From NCBI GenBank assembly GCA_964513745.1, contig CAZEOK010000002.1, forward strand, positions 1 to 64,000: 64,000 bases of DNA, in the 5' to 3' direction. Positions 51,365-59,503 of the stretch are shown here, one piece after another. A program made the position numbers and the translations under genes. The first letter of the stretch is position 1, and every line of letters begins with the position of its first letter. The notes below the pieces were generated by a model. The model did not search any database. It was not told where the DNA came from and saw nothing but the letters and a program-made list of their open reading frames with translations. The stretch comes from DATDCY01 sp964513745 (lineage in GTDB: Bacteria > JAUVQV01 > DATDCY01).

Positions 51365-52315
51365 ATGGTCTTCGGGCTCGGTAGCGACCGCCAGGGGCTC
51401 TTCGCCCGTCTCAAGGCCGGGCTGGCCAAGACCCACGACGGTTTCGTCAACAAGGTCGAGCGGCTGGTCTTGCGCCGCAACCGCATCGACGCCGAGCTGC
51501 TCGATGAGTTGGAAGAGCTCTACCTTCAGGGTGACGTCGGGCCGCGCACGACCGAGGATCTCATGGCGCGCCTGCGCGGGGCGATAGCCCGCAACGAGGT
51601 GCGCACCCCCGATGATGTTCTCGCCTTCCTCAAGGCGCAGGCACTCGAGATCCTCTCGGCGTGCGCCGGGAAAATCGAACTTCCCCGACAGGGGGTCGGG
51701 GTGATTCTCATGGTCGGGACGAACTGCTCGGGCAAGACGACAACAGTTGCGAAACTCGGACGGAGACTGCAGCGCGAGGGTCGCCGGGTCCTCCTCGCCG
51801 CCGCCGACACCTTCCGCGCCGCTGCCGCCGAACAGCTCGAGGTCTGGGGCGAGCGCACCGGCCTCGAAGTCATCTCGCAGAAGCCCGGGTCCGATCCTGC
51901 GGCCGTAGTTTTCGACACGATCAACGCCGCGATCGCCCGCGGGTACGACACCGTCATCGCCGACACGGCGGGGCGGATGCACACCAGGGTCAACCTGATG
52001 GAGGAGATGAAGAAAATCCGACGGACGGCAGCCAAACTCGTCCCGGGGTCGCCCCACGAAACGCTGCTGGTGCTCGACGCCACGACCGGCCAGAACGCCT
52101 TCTCCCAGATGCAGCTGTTCCACGAGGCGGTCGGCCTGACGGGGCTGGTTCTGACCAAGCTCGACGGGACAGCCCGCGGCGGCGTGGTGCTTGGTCTGGC
52201 GCGCGAGTTTCCGGTGCCGGTGAAGCTTGTCGGCATCGGCGAGAAGGTCGAGGACCTGCAGGATTTCGACGCCGAGGCCTTCGTCGAGGCCCTCTACGCC
52301 CCGGGCACGGCCTAG
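51365..52315 (+). CDS. ftsY: Signal recognition particle receptor FtsY
   Basis: FtsY receives SRP-ribosome complexes at the membrane. The 316-residue protein lacks a long acidic A domain and has N and G domains. The G1 loop reads GTNCSGKTTTVAKL (118-131) where most FtsY proteins have GVNGVGKTTT; the lysine and threonine that bind nucleotide are kept. ADTFRAAAAEQLEVW, DTAGR, TKLDGTARGG and GIGEKVEDLQDFD are conserved. It follows smc closely, a common order. Its stop codon overlaps that of the convergent response regulator in a CTAG. Confidence 0.95.
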   Translation: MVFGLGSDRQGLFARLKAGLAKTHDGFVNKVERLVLRRNRIDAELLDELEELYLQGDVGPRTTEDLMARLRGAIARNEVRTPDDVLAFLKAQALEILSACAGKIELPRQGVGVILMVGTNCSGKTTTVAKLGRRLQREGRRVLLAAADTFRAAAAEQLEVWGERTGLEVISQKPGSDPAAVVFDTINAAIARGYDTVIADTAGRMHTRVNLMEEMKKIRRTAAKLVPGSPHETLLVLDATTGQNAFSQMQLFHEAVGLTGLVLTKLDGTARGGVVLGLAREFPVPVKLVGIGEKVEDLQDFDAEAFVEALYAPGTA

Positions 52316-52674
52316 ATGCCGAGGCGCTCGCGGATCATCCCGACGAGAACGCTGCCCGAATCGCCCTTCAGAAACATCCCCTGAACCGTGCCGACCTGGC
52401 ATAGGGGCTCGACGAGCTTTTCATCGACGGAGCAGACGATCACGGGGGTCGTGTCCCCGCGCTCGAGCCGCAGTGCGCGGAAAAACTCTTCGCCTCCCAT
52501 CTCCGGCAAAACGATATCGAGGAGGATCAGGTCGATCGGCTCTCCCGCGTCGACGAACGCCAGCCCTTCTTTCCCGGTGTAGGCCTGCAGGGACAGCAGG
52601 CTCAACCCCGCGAGCAGGATCTGGTAGTACTCCTGGATGTCGACATCGTCCTCGACGATGAGCAGGGTCTTCAT
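52312..52674 (-). CDS. Single-domain response regulator (CheY-like)
   Basis: The 120-residue receiver domain has the acidic pocket E8-D9-D10, phospho-acceptor D53 (LLDIVLPEMGG), S82 at the Thr/Ser position and K103 (FLKGDS). There is no output domain, so it must act by protein contact or in a phosphorelay. No histidine kinase is adjacent. It lies 45 bases after surA on the same strand and may share its transcript. AGGGGAAGG precedes the ATG. The stop overlaps ftsY by four bases. Confidence 0.92.
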   Translation of the reverse strand: MKTLLIVEDDVDIQEYYQILLAGLSLLSLQAYTGKEGLAFVDAGEPIDLILLDIVLPEMGGEEFFRALRLERGDTTPVIVCSVDEKLVEPLCQVGTVQGMFLKGDSGSVLVGMIRERLGI

Positions 52675-52719
52675 GTCGCAACCTTCCCCTCGACCGGGAG
52701 CGTGCCCGCGGCGGCAGAA

Positions 52720-53781
52720 CTAGAGCTTCATGAAAAGCTCGATCTTCGCCTTCTCGCGCAACATTTTGAGCCTCTGCTCGACGGCGGTCTCCGTCTTCTG
52801 CGACACGAGGAACTCGCGGATTTTCAGAGCAACATCCGCCTCGGGAACCAGCCCGGCGGCCCGCTTCTCCTCGAGCTTGATGATGTGATAACCGAACTTG
52901 GACGATACCACGCCGGATAGTTCACCCGGCGTGAGGGCGAAGGCGGCCTGCTCGAATTCCTGCACCATCTGGCCATGGCCGAAGAAACCGAGGTCACCGC
53001 CCTGTGGAGCCGAGGGACACTCCGAGCTCTTTTTCGCCAGCTCTTCGAAGCTCGCCCCCCCTTTGAGTTGCACCAGCAGGTTCTCGGCCCTGGCTTTCGC
53101 GTCCTGCCGCGTTTTCTCGTCGGCCTTCTCATCCACGGCCACAAGGATGTGGCGGGCGTGCGCCTGCTCGGGTGACTCGAACTTATCCTTGTTCCCCGTG
53201 TAAAAATCGTGCACCTCCGCATCGGAGACCGTGACCTTCCCGGCGATCTCCTTCTCCACGAAGCCCTGAATGCTCAGGTTGCGGTTGAATACGGTACGCA
53301 GACTATCTTCGGTCAGCTTGTTCTGGGCAAGGGCATCCTTGAAGGCCTCGGGCGTGGGAAACTGCGCGCGGGTTTTCTCGATCTGGGCGTCAACTGCTTC
53401 CTTCGCCGCGAGCATCTTGAGGTTCTTGGACTCCTGGAAGAGCAGCTCTTCATCGACCAGGCGGTCAAGAACCTGCTTGCGGAATTCGTTCACTTTTCCG
53501 GACTTGTCGGCATGAGTGGAGGGGATGCCGCTGCGCTGGAGAAAATACTCCCAGTTCCGATCGAATTCCGCCTGGGTTATGCCAAACCCGTTGACCTTGG
53601 CAACCATTGCGGTGGCGCCAGCGCCCGGTGCTTTACCGGCCGGCTTCACCGCGGACTTGGCGCCGGAACCGCCGCCCACCCCGACCGCCGGCTTCTCAGC
53701 CGCCTTGTCAGCTGCGACGGCCTGGGTCCCGATCGCGATCAGGACCGTCCAGAGGGCGATCCACAGGGTTGCTTTTCTCAT
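52720..53781 (-). CDS. Periplasmic peptidyl-prolyl isomerase/chaperone (SurA/PpiC type)
   Basis: The 353-residue protein has a signal peptide (TLWIALWTVLIAIGTQAVAA), a Gly/Lys/Ala-rich linker, and a SurA-like N-terminal chaperone region (about 60-190; VNGFGITQAEFDRNW...FRKQVLDRLVDEELLFQE). One parvulin domain follows (about 205-300; EQAHARHILVAVDEKADEKTRQDAKARA... with GGDLGFFGHGQMV and FGYHIIKL). It helps fold outer-membrane proteins. E. coli SurA has two parvulin domains; this form has one. The ATG at 53781 has GAGG four bases upstream. Confidence 0.92.
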   Translation of the reverse strand: MRKATLWIALWTVLIAIGTQAVAADKAAEKPAVGVGGGSGAKSAVKPAGKAPGAGATAMVAKVNGFGITQAEFDRNWEYFLQRSGIPSTHADKSGKVNEFRKQVLDRLVDEELLFQESKNLKMLAAKEAVDAQIEKTRAQFPTPEAFKDALAQNKLTEDSLRTVFNRNLSIQGFVEKEIAGKVTVSDAEVHDFYTGNKDKFESPEQAHARHILVAVDEKADEKTRQDAKARAENLLVQLKGGASFEELAKKSSECPSAPQGGDLGFFGHGQMVQEFEQAAFALTPGELSGVVSSKFGYHIIKLEEKRAAGLVPEADVALKIREFLVSQKTETAVEQRLKMLREKAKIELFMKL

Positions 53782-53877
53782 AGTCCTCACGTTCTCCTTT
53801 CCAACCGACCTCGTCATCGGGAGGCTTATCCTTCCCAAAATAAAAATTTTATCACCTCTGAGCCGGTCGCGCCACTG

Positions 53878-54462
53878 TCATTTCCGGGTACCGTGGAAGT
53901 ACTCGCTCCCGGCCCCGGGATACACCCTGCGCTCGCTCTCCGGCGTCGGCCGCTTCGGTGCGGGCCAGACTGCCGCTTGCGGTCCCGCGCCCTCGGCGGC
54001 CACGGCCCCTGGTTCGCGATCGACGAACCGCGGTGTCGCGCGCAGGTCGGCCGGCCCCGCGGCGACCGAGAACTCCACGGGCACCCCGTTCGGATCGAAA
54101 GTGTACACCGAGCGCACGAAGCCCTGGTCCATCGCCTCGGAGACCCAGAAACCGGCAGCCTCGAGGCGGTCCCGCAAATCGAAGAGATCGTCGTCTCCGG
54201 CCAGCTCAAGGCAGACGTGATCGAAAACGATGGGACCGCGCTGCGGGGCACCATGGTCCTTCTCCGGCACGGGTTGCGCGCCGGGCCACTCAAAAAAGGC
54301 GACGAGCGTCCGCTCCCCCGCAGCGAAGAAATACTGCCGGTATCCGGGGGCACCGAGTCTGGCGCACATCTCGAGGCCGACCAGGTCGCGCCAGAAACGT
54401 ATCGTCAGATCGAGGGATCCCGTCACGAGCGCCAGGTGGTGAATGCCGAGGACGCGAACCAT
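53878..54462 (-). CDS. VOC-superfamily (glyoxalase/dioxygenase-like) protein
   Basis: The 194-residue protein has one VOC module of two beta-alpha-beta-beta-beta units: GIHHLALVTGSLDLTIRFWRDLVGLEM with H8/H9, and FDHVCLELAGDDDLFDLRDRLEAAG with a second His. VYTFDPNGVPVEFSV carries the third-ligand glutamate. These are the usual metal ligands of the fold. A Pro/Ala-rich tail of about 50 residues follows. Substrate cannot be assigned: it could be a lactoylglutathione lyase, a ring-cleavage dioxygenase or a resistance protein. It stands divergent from the GYD gene and ahead of surA, with a 96-base gap containing no gene. Confidence 0.85.
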   Translation of the reverse strand: MVRVLGIHHLALVTGSLDLTIRFWRDLVGLEMCARLGAPGYRQYFFAAGERTLVAFFEWPGAQPVPEKDHGAPQRGPIVFDHVCLELAGDDDLFDLRDRLEAAGFWVSEAMDQGFVRSVYTFDPNGVPVEFSVAAGPADLRATPRFVDREPGAVAAEGAGPQAAVWPAPKRPTPESERRVYPGAGSEYFHGTRK

Positions 54463-54561
54463 GCGCTGTTACATACGCCAGAGCCCAGCGCCGCGTCAAG
54501 GATCAGCCCTGGGCTGTGGTACCATAGCGTTGATTTCGCAACCATCGACGAGGAGGATGCC

Positions 54562-54846
54562 GTGCCCAAGTATATTGTCCTGTCCACGCTGACTGACCAC
54601 GGGCTCAAGACCCTCAAGGAGAACCCTGACCGCCTGACCGAGGTCAACACGGAGATCCAGCGCATGGGCGCCAAGGTGCTCGAGCAATGGGCAGTTCTCG
54701 GGCAATACGACTTCGTCAACGTCATCGAAGCCCCGGACAACGCGACCATGACCCGCGTCTCGGTCGAGATCGGTTCCCGCGGCTCGGTGCGGCTGATGAC
54801 CCTGCCGGCCGAGGACGCCCGGGAGTTCGTCAAAAGCCTCAAGTGA
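54562..54846 (+). CDS. GYD-domain protein
   Basis: The 94-residue protein (PKYIVLSTLTDHGLKTL...LEQWAVLGQYDFVNVIEAPDN...SRGSVRLMTLPAEDAREFV) matches the small GYD family, a dimeric alpha-beta-barrel-like ferredoxin fold of unknown role. The family's Gly-Tyr-Asp appears as GQYDFV. The GTG at 54562 has GAGGAGG upstream. It lies 31 bases before the polysaccharide exporter genes and may be co-transcribed with them. Confidence 0.88.
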   Translation: MPKYIVLSTLTDHGLKTLKENPDRLTEVNTEIQRMGAKVLEQWAVLGQYDFVNVIEAPDNATMTRVSVEIGSRGSVRLMTLPAEDAREFVKSLK

Positions 54847-54877
54847 CGTCCCAGCGCACGGAAGCCACCGGAGGGCG

Positions 54878-55669
54878 ATGATGCGGCGCCAGCCTCTGCT
54901 CGCGGAGCTGGTCGCGCGACGCGAGCTGGTATCGAACTTCGTCGTGCGCAATCTCAAGCAGCGCTACAAGGGTTCGGCGCTTGGCTTTCTCTGGTCGCTG
55001 CTGCACCCGCTCTTTCTCGTCCTCATTTACCTGGTCTTCATCCGACTGATGCGCTTTTCGATGCGACTGCCACACCTGCTCGTCGGGGTCATGGCCTGGC
55101 AGTTTCTCTCCCTGTGCGCCGGGGATGCCGCCGGTGTCGTTCTCGGGCACGCATCGCTCGTCAAGAAGACCTGGTTCCCCCGCGTCATCCTGCCGCTCTC
55201 GGCGGTGCTCGGCAATCTTGTGCAATTCGGCCTCTCCCTGCTGGTGCTGGCCGTCGCCCTGCCGGTGCTCGGCGTGGCGCCCGGCGTCGGCTGGCTGCAT
55301 CTGCCCTGGCTGATCGCGTTGCAGTTTCTCTTCTGTCTCGGCATCTCGCTGGGACTCTCCGCGCTCAACGTCTTCTTCCGTGACGTCGAGCACCTGGTTC
55401 CGATCGGCTTGATGTCCTGGTTTTTCGTGACCCCCGTCATCTACTCGGCCGAGCACGTCATCGAGAACCCGTCACTGCCCGCATGGGTGGCCCCCGTTTT
55501 TTTCGCCAACCCGATGGCCGCACTGCTGGCGTGGTACCGCCACGCCTTTCTCGGCGACCCGCTCCCGGCCGTCGCGCTCTGGCCGGGGCTGCTCGGGGCG
55601 CTCGCGGTCTTCGTCCTCGGGGCATTGCTCTTCAACCGTCTCGAGCCCCGCTTCGCCGATGAGCTCTAG
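54878..55669 (+). CDS. ABC-2 polysaccharide/O-antigen export permease (Wzm-like)
   Basis: The 263-residue membrane subunit of an ABC exporter moving lipid-linked polysaccharide across the inner membrane. About six helices follow an amphipathic N-terminus with NLKQRYKGSALGFLWSLLHPL, the family hallmark, and FFRDVEHLVPIGLMSWFFVTPVIYS near the fifth helix. A GGAGGGCG site precedes two ATGs (54878, 54881). It overlaps the wzt gene by 11 bases. No glycosyltransferase genes are adjacent. Confidence 0.94.
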   Translation: MMRRQPLLAELVARRELVSNFVVRNLKQRYKGSALGFLWSLLHPLFLVLIYLVFIRLMRFSMRLPHLLVGVMAWQFLSLCAGDAAGVVLGHASLVKKTWFPRVILPLSAVLGNLVQFGLSLLVLAVALPVLGVAPGVGWLHLPWLIALQFLFCLGISLGLSALNVFFRDVEHLVPIGLMSWFFVTPVIYSAEHVIENPSLPAWVAPVFFANPMAALLAWYRHAFLGDPLPAVALWPGLLGALAVFVLGALLFNRLEPRFADEL

Positions 55670-56864
55670 CGCCGCGATCACGGTCGAGAGCCTCGGCAAG
55701 CGCTACCGGCTCCAGCACCAGGGGCAGACCACCCTCAAGGCCACGGCGCTGCGGCTGTTCTCGCGCGGATCGATGCACGGCGAAGAGTTCTGGGCGCTGC
55801 GCCGCGTCTCCTTCGAGGTCCGGCGTGGCGAGACGCTCGGCATCATCGGCCGCAACGGCGCTGGCAAGAGCACACTGCTCGGCCTGATCGCGGGCACCAT
55901 CACCCCCACCGAGGGGACCGTCGAGGCCAGCGGCCGCATCAGTTCGCTGCTCGAACTCGGAGCGGGCTTTCACCCGGACCTGACCGGACGCGAGAACGTC
56001 TTTCTCAACGGTTCGATTCTCGGGCTGCGTCGTCGCGACCTCGTGCGGCGCCTCGACTCGATCGTGGCCTTCTCCGAGCTCGAGCGCTTCATCGACCTGC
56101 CGGTCAAACACTACTCTTCCGGGATGTTCGTGCGACTCGCCTTCGCGGTGGCGATGGAAGTCGACCCGGAGATCCTCATCGTCGACGAGGTGCTCTCGGT
56201 CGGCGACGAGCGTTTTCGCGAGAAGTGCCGCGTGCGCATCGGCGAGTTCCGACGGCGCGGCAAGACCTTCCTGATCGTCTCCCACGACATGGACACCATC
56301 CAGACGATCTGCGACCGGGTGCTCGTGCTCGACCGCGGCGAGGTCGTTCTCGCCGACGCCCCGGCGCGGGCCGTCAACGAGTACCACGCCATCAACGCCC
56401 CCGGCGAAGGCAATGATCCGGCGGCTCGCGAGTCGGGCACGCGCGAGGCCGAGATCCTCGGGGTCGAGCTGCTCAACGCACGCGGCGAGGATGTCGCCAC
56501 CCTGGGCGCGCGCGAGGGATTCACCGCGAGCGTCCGCTGGCGGGCGTCCCGGCGGATCAGCGACCCGGTCTTCGGCTTCGCGCTCTGCGACGCCGAGGGA
56601 CGGGTTCTCTACGGCACGAACACCGCCATCGACGGGTGCGCCATCCCCGCGATCGAGAGCGACGGGAAGATCGCACTCGAGATCGAGTCGATCCCCTTTT
56701 TACGCGGTCGCTACTACCTGACCTTTGCCATACACTCGCGCGAGCACCACACCTATCACCGCATCGACAACTGCCGCGCGATCACCGTGGCGCCGGACGG
56801 GGAGCACGCCGGAACGGTGCGACTTTCCGCGCGGTGGAAAATCAGCGGGTCGTCGGGTCCGTGA
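55659..56864 (+). CDS. Polysaccharide ABC transporter ATP-binding protein with Wzt C-terminal domain
   Basis: The 401-residue protein has an N-terminal ATPase (Walker A GRNGAGKST at 64-72; LLELGAGFHPDLTGRENVFLNG, typical of Wzt/TagH; signature YSSGMFVRLAFA; Walker B ILIVDEVLSVGD; SHDM). A C-terminal beta-sandwich (about 262-401) follows, of the Wzt_C type that recognises the sugar cap of the O-antigen chain. This suggests an export system that reads a terminal modification. The stop overlaps the DUF1573 gene as GTGA. Confidence 0.94.
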   Translation: MSSSAAITVESLGKRYRLQHQGQTTLKATALRLFSRGSMHGEEFWALRRVSFEVRRGETLGIIGRNGAGKSTLLGLIAGTITPTEGTVEASGRISSLLELGAGFHPDLTGRENVFLNGSILGLRRRDLVRRLDSIVAFSELERFIDLPVKHYSSGMFVRLAFAVAMEVDPEILIVDEVLSVGDERFREKCRVRIGEFRRRGKTFLIVSHDMDTIQTICDRVLVLDRGEVVLADAPARAVNEYHAINAPGEGNDPAARESGTREAEILGVELLNARGEDVATLGAREGFTASVRWRASRRISDPVFGFALCDAEGRVLYGTNTAIDGCAIPAIESDGKIALEIESIPFLRGRYYLTFAIHSREHHTYHRIDNCRAITVAPDGEHAGTVRLSARWKISGSSGP

Positions 56865-57598
56865 CAACTCGGGCCTCGTCGTTCTCGCTCGCCGCTTCGG
56901 TCTTTCTCGTGGCGGCGGCCGTCGCCGCGCCCCACGGGTGGGCCTTCGCCTCGGCCCCCGTCATCGTCTTCGAGAGCGAGAGCTGCGACCTGGGCAGCGT
57001 CGTTCAGGGCGAACAGCCGGATTGCGTCTTCTCGTTTTCGAACGGCGGATCGGGCGATCTGCGCATTCTCCACGTGGAGCCGTCCTGTGGTTGCACCACG
57101 GCCCTGATTACTGCCGCGCTGACACGCGCCGGGGAGCGCGGTGGCATCCGCGTCGTGTTCGACTCGGAGAACTTCGCCGGGGAGATCGTCAAGGAAGTCG
57201 AGGTGCTGTCGAACGATCCCGTCCGCCCGAGCATCACGCTGCAGGTGAAGGCACTCGTCGAGCCTGAGATCGATTTTGAGCCGCGGCTGGTCACCTTCGA
57301 CGACGTGCGTTCTGGCTCGGCGCTCAGGCAGGTGGTGATGCTCACGAATCGCCGGGCCGACCCGGTGCGAATCCTCCGGCTGAGCGCGGAGCCGGCATCG
57401 TATCGCTGCATCCTGCCCGGCTGGGACGAGCGGTCGCTCCCGTTGCAGCTCGAACCGTGGGACCGCGTTGTGCTCGAGGTACGCTTTGCCCCGCAGAACC
57501 CGCTGGCGATGCCGATCGCCGGCGAGTGCGCGTTCGAGATCGAGGGGCCGCGCAGGCGTCACTTCAGGCTCAAGCTCCTCGCCCTTCCCGCTCCTTAA
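56861..57598 (+). CDS. Secreted DUF1573 protein
   Basis: The 245-residue protein has a signal peptide (SLAASVFLVAAAVAAPHGWAFA) and an N-terminal DUF1573 module with CDLGSVVQGEQPDCVFSFSNGG and the signature PSCGCTT, then a second Ig-like module (DFEPRLVTFDDVRSGS...). DUF1573 domains resemble ASPM/SPD-2/Hydin beta-sandwiches; function unknown. GTG start overlaps wzt. Its stop shares the four bases TTAA with the convergent TPR gene. Confidence 0.88.
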   Translation: MTTRASSFSLAASVFLVAAAVAAPHGWAFASAPVIVFESESCDLGSVVQGEQPDCVFSFSNGGSGDLRILHVEPSCGCTTALITAALTRAGERGGIRVVFDSENFAGEIVKEVEVLSNDPVRPSITLQVKALVEPEIDFEPRLVTFDDVRSGSALRQVVMLTNRRADPVRILRLSAEPASYRCILPGWDERSLPLQLEPWDRVVLEVRFAPQNPLAMPIAGECAFEIEGPRRRHFRLKLLALPAP

Positions 57599-58476
57599 GG
57601 GGCGACCGCTTCGCCTTTCTCGACACGCTGCGCCACGGAGTCGAACATCGCTTTAGCCCGCTCGTACTGCCCGGTCTCGAGATAGAGATCCCCAAGCGCC
57701 ATGGCGGCTTCCACATGGTCCGGCTGGTTCCTGATCACCTTGAGATAGAGCTCTTCGGCGCGGCGGTATTGCTTCCTCTTCAGGCTGGCAGCCGCCAGTT
57801 CCATGTCGGAATGAGAGGCCTTCGTCACGCGAGGCGATGCGGCAGGAGACTGCCCCGCGGTGGGAGCGGTGGGCACCGCGGCCGGGCGGTCGGCGGAGAC
57901 GGGCGGTTTCACGACGGGGGGGACCACTGCGGTCGTGTGCCCGATGGACGCGGGCGATTGAACGACTGCAGGAAACGCCGCGGCCGGGCGTTCAACAGGC
58001 GCGGGCTGCTTGACGACGGCGGGACCCGTCACAAGCGGCACCGCGGGATGTTGCACCGGGCTGCGCGTAAGAAAATACAGGACCGCGGCGCAGACCACGG
58101 CCAGTGGCACGCCCGCCGCTGCCGCCCGGAATGCCCACCTCCGAAACCGCTCCGGATCTGCCCCGGCAGGTTCGTCGCGGCCGCCCCGATGGGACCTCCG
58201 GAATCCGGGCTGCTCCTGCGCCCGCACCAGTGCTGATTTCTCGTCGAGCAGCCGCAGCACCTCGAGTTTAGTCTTTTCCAGCTCCTCGACCTCGGCGAGG
58301 ATTTTCTGCCACTGCTTGCTCCGGCGCTCGTTGATCTGCTCGCCCCGGACATTCATCCAGTGGATGGCTTCACTCAGCAGCTGCTTCGAACGGAGCTTCA
58401 GCTCGAGCCGCCGCTCCAGTTTCTCGTAGAAGTGTTCCAGCTCGGTGAGGTTTTTCTTGCTCAGGTCTTTTTCCAT
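57595..58476 (-). CDS. Membrane-anchored TPR protein
   Basis: The 293-residue protein begins with a charged coiled coil (about 1-85, EKDLSKKNLTELEHFYEKLERRLELKLR). A basic stretch, one membrane helix (about 118-136, AAAAGVPLAVVCAAVLYFL) and a Pro/Val/Ala-rich linker follow. The C-terminal TPR pair (about 215-285) contains YRRAEELYLKVIRNQPDHVEAAMALGDLYLETGQYERAKAMF. Coiled coil inside and TPR outside suggests a scaffold across the inner membrane; the partner is unknown. Its ATG lies inside the 3' end of truA, a 16-base overlap. Confidence 0.82.
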   Translation of the reverse strand: MEKDLSKKNLTELEHFYEKLERRLELKLRSKQLLSEAIHWMNVRGEQINERRSKQWQKILAEVEELEKTKLEVLRLLDEKSALVRAQEQPGFRRSHRGGRDEPAGADPERFRRWAFRAAAAGVPLAVVCAAVLYFLTRSPVQHPAVPLVTGPAVVKQPAPVERPAAAFPAVVQSPASIGHTTAVVPPVVKPPVSADRPAAVPTAPTAGQSPAASPRVTKASHSDMELAAASLKRKQYRRAEELYLKVIRNQPDHVEAAMALGDLYLETGQYERAKAMFDSVAQRVEKGEAVAP

Positions 58477-59348
58477 GAATCCGGCTTTCTCCCTGCATCT
58501 CGTCGACACCCGGCTCGCGTCGGTCGCATTATACCTCCGCGCTGCCGTTTTTCAGGCAGGCTTTTTTTCGCGGGATCAACCGCCAGTACCGGTACAAGCG
58601 GACGCCGAAACGACTCCCCCGGAAAGATCACTTCCTCAAGGAAGAGCCCTGACGGCGGAGCGGTGACCTGGGCCGGGTACGGCGACGGGCCGTCGAAGAG
58701 AGCCTGGAAATCCGCCCCTGATATCTCGCCGCGCCCGACGCCCGCGAGAGCGCCCACGACCCGCCGGACCATCTTCCAGAGAAAATGCGAGGCCCGCAGC
58801 CGCACGAGAATGAGATCGCCGGCCTCGACGAGCTGCACTTCCTGCACAAGAACCATTGTCGACGCCCCCTTCTCGACACGCTTGTCGGTGAATCCCGCGT
58901 AGTCGCGCATGCCGGCAAGACCGACCGCGGCGCATCGCATGGACTCGATGTCGAGGGGGTCCTTGACCCACCAGACGAAGGGTTTACCGAAGGCGGTTCG
59001 ACGCCGGGAGATCTGGTAGAGGTACGAGCGTCCCGTGGCGTGGTGGCGAGCGTGGAAGCGGGCGTCGGCGCGACTGGCGGAAAGGACGTTGATGTCGGGC
59101 GGCAGCAGGTCGTTGAGACCGTGAAGGACTCTCTCCTCGGGAAAGGCCTTCTGCGTCTCCAGGTGGGCGACCTGCCCGATAGCATGCACCCCGGCATCGG
59201 TACGCCCGGATCCCTGGAGCTCGACTGGCCGGCCGAAGGCCTCAGCGGCCGCCTGCAGCAATTCGCCCTGGACGGAACGGGCATTCTCCTGCCCTTGCCA
59301 CCCGTGGTAGCGCGTTCCCTGATACTCGATCGTGAGACGATAACGCAC
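58461..59348 (-). CDS. truA: tRNA pseudouridine(38-40) synthase TruA
   Basis: Modifies uridines 38-40 in the anticodon stem. The 295-residue protein starts MRYRLTIEYQGTRYHGWQ and has the catalytic aspartate D51 in GSGRTDAGVHAIG, FHARHHATGRSYLYQI and FLWKMVRRVVGAL. The C-terminal tail of about 45 residues is basic and longer than usual. The GTG at 59348 is chosen from the family start; the ribosome site is weak. Confidence 0.95.
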   Translation of the reverse strand: MRYRLTIEYQGTRYHGWQGQENARSVQGELLQAAAEAFGRPVELQGSGRTDAGVHAIGQVAHLETQKAFPEERVLHGLNDLLPPDINVLSASRADARFHARHHATGRSYLYQISRRRTAFGKPFVWWVKDPLDIESMRCAAVGLAGMRDYAGFTDKRVEKGASTMVLVQEVQLVEAGDLILVRLRASHFLWKMVRRVVGALAGVGRGEISGADFQALFDGPSPYPAQVTAPPSGLFLEEVIFPGESFRRPLVPVLAVDPAKKSLPEKRQRGGIMRPTRAGCRRDAGRKPDSWKKT

Positions 59349-59503
59349 GAACCGTAGGATACCCCAAGGGCGCTGCGGACTGCTTGACAAAAATGACGGG
59401 TCACGCAAAGATATCTGGTGATTAGTCTGGTGAGGCGCACCACGCGCCGCACCGACAGGATTCTCACGAACCAGGTTGTTCATACGGAGGTTCGGATCCA
59501 GAC

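Noticed and set aside
53209..54561. An upstream extension of the GYD gene reading through surA and the VOC gene on the opposite strand
   Set aside because: The region is antisense to two clear genes; the GTG at 54562 with GAGGAGG gives the family-sized protein.
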